From NCBI GenBank assembly GCA_963377175.1, contig CAUJNA010000846.1, positions 935,104 through 999,103 on the forward strand: 64,000 nt of DNA, written 5' to 3'. Source of the stretch: Effrenium voratum. Its lineage: Eukaryota; Sar; Dinophyceae; Suessiales; Symbiodiniaceae. The notes under the pieces were generated by a model. It was not told where the DNA came from. It made no database searches and saw only the letters and a program-made list of their open reading frames with translations. The first letter of the stretch is position 1, and each line of letters begins with the position of its first letter. Made by a program: the position numbers and the translations under genes. Shown here piece after piece: positions 61,491-64,000 of this stretch.

Positions 61491-61659
61491 GTTTTCGGTT
61501 CCGGTAGCAAGGCACCTGAATTTATTTTTCTGCGCCTCAAAGTCAAAAAACTTGCTCCAAAGGCGGCCTGGCTGACCTCTGGGGCCTTCTGGATCCAAAG
61601 CTCAGCCAATGGGATCTTCAACGGCCCGAGTGGGCGAGCTTGGGGGTTCCAGGGAACCA

Positions 61660-61790
61660 CAGGGATCCGGATGCGTGAAAAGCACCGATCGAGCATTGCA
61701 ACTTGTCTATTTGGTGGATTCCAAGACTTGATGTTGGTGTTGAAAAAGCAACATGGTTCAAATGGTGGCAAAATGGAGATCTTTTGGGGA
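61660..61790. repeat. Dispersed repeat shared with 7429-7570
   Basis: GAGCATTGCAACTTGTCTAT and ~100 bp after it, diverged. Confidence 0.65.
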
Positions 61791-62250
61791 GCCCTGCAAC
61801 ATGACCCTCTTTGGGTGGGGAACAACGTCACTCAAGGCCATTACCAAAAAGAAGCCCTGCTTGAGAATCTGACAGCGAAACATGCGCACCTGGATGAAAA
61901 TGGACATTCCCTTTGCTTCGCACGAGAGAAAGATAAAATCAAAACGAGAAAATTCAAGCCGTCTAGTTGTAACCGGCAACTACGGGCAGTTCCCCTGTTC
62001 CCCAACGAAAAATATTTAATCTCAATGCTGGGTGCAACAAATTCAGGGAGCCTCCGGAACCGTTCTCCTTTTGCGTGTTTCCTTTGACAGAAATAAGGGT
62101 TTTCTCAGGAATGGGCAGATTGTTTGTGCCAGTGAAACACCAAGGGAATCCTTGCGGAGAACCGGCTGATGCATCGGGGGCCGTAAAAATGGTGTCAATT
62201 ACCCATCACAGTGTTGATCTCTATTCTGGAAAGAATGCGGGCTATGTTGC

Positions 62251-62370
62251 CTAGGTCCTCCAGTAGTTTGAGGTTAGAATAAGTTGGTACCCGTTTTTCC
62301 TTTTGAGTCTATTTTAGCAGGGGAACCCTCCCCAAAAGAAAGAAACGGTAAAAGGCACTGGGGCACCTAG
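62251..62370. mobile_element. MITE-like family C, copy 10
   Basis: CTAGGTCCTCCAGTAGTTTG to CTGGGGCACCTAG. A fragment of the right end recurs at 62446-62491. Confidence 0.7.
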
Positions 62371-62893
62371 AAGGGAAGCCAAGAGGAAAACCGAGGACCG
62401 AAGCTCCGGTTTTCCCCCCACAATGGGTTCTACCCAACCGAAGCTGCAAAAAAAGAAACGGTAAAAGTTGGCACCTAGCTGGGGCACCTAGTTGCACTCA
62501 GAGGTTGGCGGAACCGTAAACATTTTCACTCGGCGGCTTTCCGCTCCCCTGCTAAAAGTGTACTAACTTTTAGTGGTGTAATACGGAAAACCCCTTCGTT
62601 GGCAGGGAAGGTAAGGTCCTAACATCCAAGCAAAATGCACCTCTGAAAAGGTTTGAGAACTTGTTCAAAGAAGGGCCTCTGGAAAACTTGGAACTTCATC
62701 CCCTCGTGGTCTCCATAGAAAAGGCCTGACATATGCGATAAAGGTTGTTGACTCTTCACTCACGCCATCCAACACAATCCCTGATTCCAGGGCAACCTTG
62801 CTCTTCTTGAAGCCCATTGCCCATTTCTTGCCAGAACACATTTCGGGAGCATGGCTTTCAAAATCCTCGCTGAAGCTGAACATAGCGGCTCTC

Positions 62894-62896
<3 letters not shown>

Positions 62897-62927
<31 letters not shown>
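62897..62927. repeat. Poly-A run
   Basis: About 30 consecutive A residues. Confidence 0.9.
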
Positions 62928-62928
<1 letters not shown>

Positions 62929-63016
62929 GGGACCCCCCCAACCTGAAAGGACCCCCAAAACAACCCAAACGGACCCCCCCCCCCACCCGGCACCCCCGTG
63001 AACCCATCACCATCAC

Positions 63017-63074
63017 CTCCGAGCGAAAGACGAAGCCGAGCTCGCCCAGAGCGCCGCAGCCGAAGGTGAAGAGC
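63017..63074 (-). CDS. Putative host exon, RCC1-repeat-like
   Basis: Minus strand: acceptor CTTTGCAG, a 58-nt exon, donor GTGATG. The exon reads LFTFGCGALGELGFVFRSE, the classic end of an RCC1 repeat (V-x-x-W/F-G-x-G-x-x-G-x-L-G). Clean splice-like borders and a well-fitting motif make this the best exon candidate in the window. Confidence 0.45.
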
Positions 63075-63250
63075 CTGCAAAGTAGAGCTCAGCAAAGAGG
63101 TGTGTGTGGGTGATGTTTCAAGGGGAAAATCAAGGAGCCCTGCTAGCAGCCTTGGGGCCTTGGGGTTTCCGATATGATGTTAAGCCAGAATTCCAGGCTT
63201 CCAAAAGCTGGTCGCGGATTTGCAGGTCCGAGACGGGCAACTGTTTCTGG

Positions 63251-63390
63251 TACTGTGGATGGTTGTGAAATCCTTTCGCACCACCTAAGAAGCCATGGTT
63301 GAAACCACAAGGTTTGTTGGTACTTACAGGGAATCACACCATTCCAGGACTTCTTAGATGGTGCGAAATGGATTTTGTCCATCCACAGTA
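63251..63390. mobile_element. MITE-like family A, copy 9
   Basis: TACTGTGGATGGTTG at the left and TTTTGTCCATCCACAGTA at the right with standard inner arms. The right flank TGTTCAACTGGCAGGACCC matches the complement of the left flank of copy 8. Confidence 0.8.
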
Positions 63391-64000
63391 TGTTCAACTG
63401 GCAGGACCCTTTAAACCATTGTTTGTGGGTACCTTTCTCGGGGAATCATCTCTCCAGGGTTTCTTAGATGGAAACCAAAAAATTAGCCGCCAGGGCACCG
63501 CGGGCTTTTTTTCCGTCCTGGTTTCCATTTAAGCCAAAGTTCCAAGTTGGGTACCGTTTTTTTTGACCCACGCCCAAAGAGCCGTGGGCTTTCGTGCCCA
63601 GAGAGCCGGGGAGAAATCTATCTTAGCGGGGCTGGGCTTGTTCAGATCGAATAGGTTTTAACTTTTTTGTGGGTAAAGCGGAAATTCAGGAGACCCCGGT
63701 GTGTCAAAAAAGGAGAAATCGACCTTGAATCAGCGTCCCTCTGATTGGTGGTTTGGATTGGTGGTTTGGACTGGTGGTTTGGATTGCTTAAGGATAGGTT
63801 CCCTTGTACCCTCTACAAGAACCTGTTCGAATCCAACTCCAAACCACCAATCCAATCCACCAACTAAGGGCAACCTGATTAAACACATTCCAAAACAAAA
63901 AAGCTCCGGAGTCTGGAGCAGCCTTGCGGGGGTCCGGAAGCCTCTTATCCGCATGCAGGGGAACGACGCCTACATAGCTAGAGAGCCAGGTGTGGGGCCG

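Larger units (their letters stand above)
60097..64000. other. Host-like repeat-rich region right of the PLV
   Basis: GC-richer DNA resumes at once. Apart from one exon-like segment at 63.0 kb and the listed repeats, no gene is supported; the long ORFs near 61.3-62.1 kb run through CA/TG and CTCG repeats. Confidence 0.55.

Noticed and set aside
61090..62087. ORFs of 161-230 residues right of the PLV
   Set aside because: Contain CTCG and TG microsatellite translations; no conserved motif.

Overview
The window is eukaryotic nuclear DNA carrying an AT-rich endogenous virus. The outer parts (about 1-36.9 kb and 60.1-64 kb) have mixed base composition, no intact single-exon gene, and many short inverted-repeat (MITE-like) elements, minisatellites and simple repeats. 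A tyrosine-recombinase (DIRS/Ngaro-type) retroelement sits at 19.45-27.24 kb. A few short GC-rich minus-strand segments look like exons between splice-like borders; three resemble RCC1 repeats. The reverse transcriptase style, the repeats and the exon style suggest a dinoflagellate host. This is inference, because no spliced-leader or rRNA marker was found.

The most striking feature is a complete, roughly 23.1-kb Polinton-like virus (PLV) at 36,945-60,091. It has inverted terminal repeats of about 150 bp that are nearly identical, and GTTAG directly repeated on both outer sides as a target-site duplication. It carries the PLV morphogenesis set: a packaging ATPase, a double-jelly-roll major capsid protein and a penton-like minor capsid protein. 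It also has the replication and integration set: family B DNA polymerase, a C-terminal SF1 helicase region and an rve integrase. Accessory genes are a two-part fibre ending in an S74 chaperone domain, a GIY-YIG nuclease, a C5 cytosine methyltransferase, a class-3-like lipase, zinc-finger proteins and a family of F-box-like small proteins. Left-arm genes are mostly on the minus strand, with the ATPase and one F-box-like gene as exceptions. From 48.7 kb rightward genes are mostly on the plus strand. I saw no adenovirus-type maturation protease.

Several PLV genes (capsid, fibre, lipase, polymerase/helicase, two F-box-like genes) are split by single frame changes, most in the +1 direction. The element is therefore either decaying, imperfectly sequenced, or using frameshifting. 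GC-rich palindromic units of 33-36 nt sit in frame inside three PLV genes, with a fourth copy between genes. A 23-bp GC-rich minisatellite lies near the left end.

The DIRS/Ngaro element (19,450-27,244, read on the minus strand) keeps its split direct repeats. Its order is recombinase, gag, then methylase-like/RT/RNase H. The gag stop is UGA followed by CUAG, and the same frame stays open into the RT ORF, so gag-pol may be made by stop-codon readthrough.
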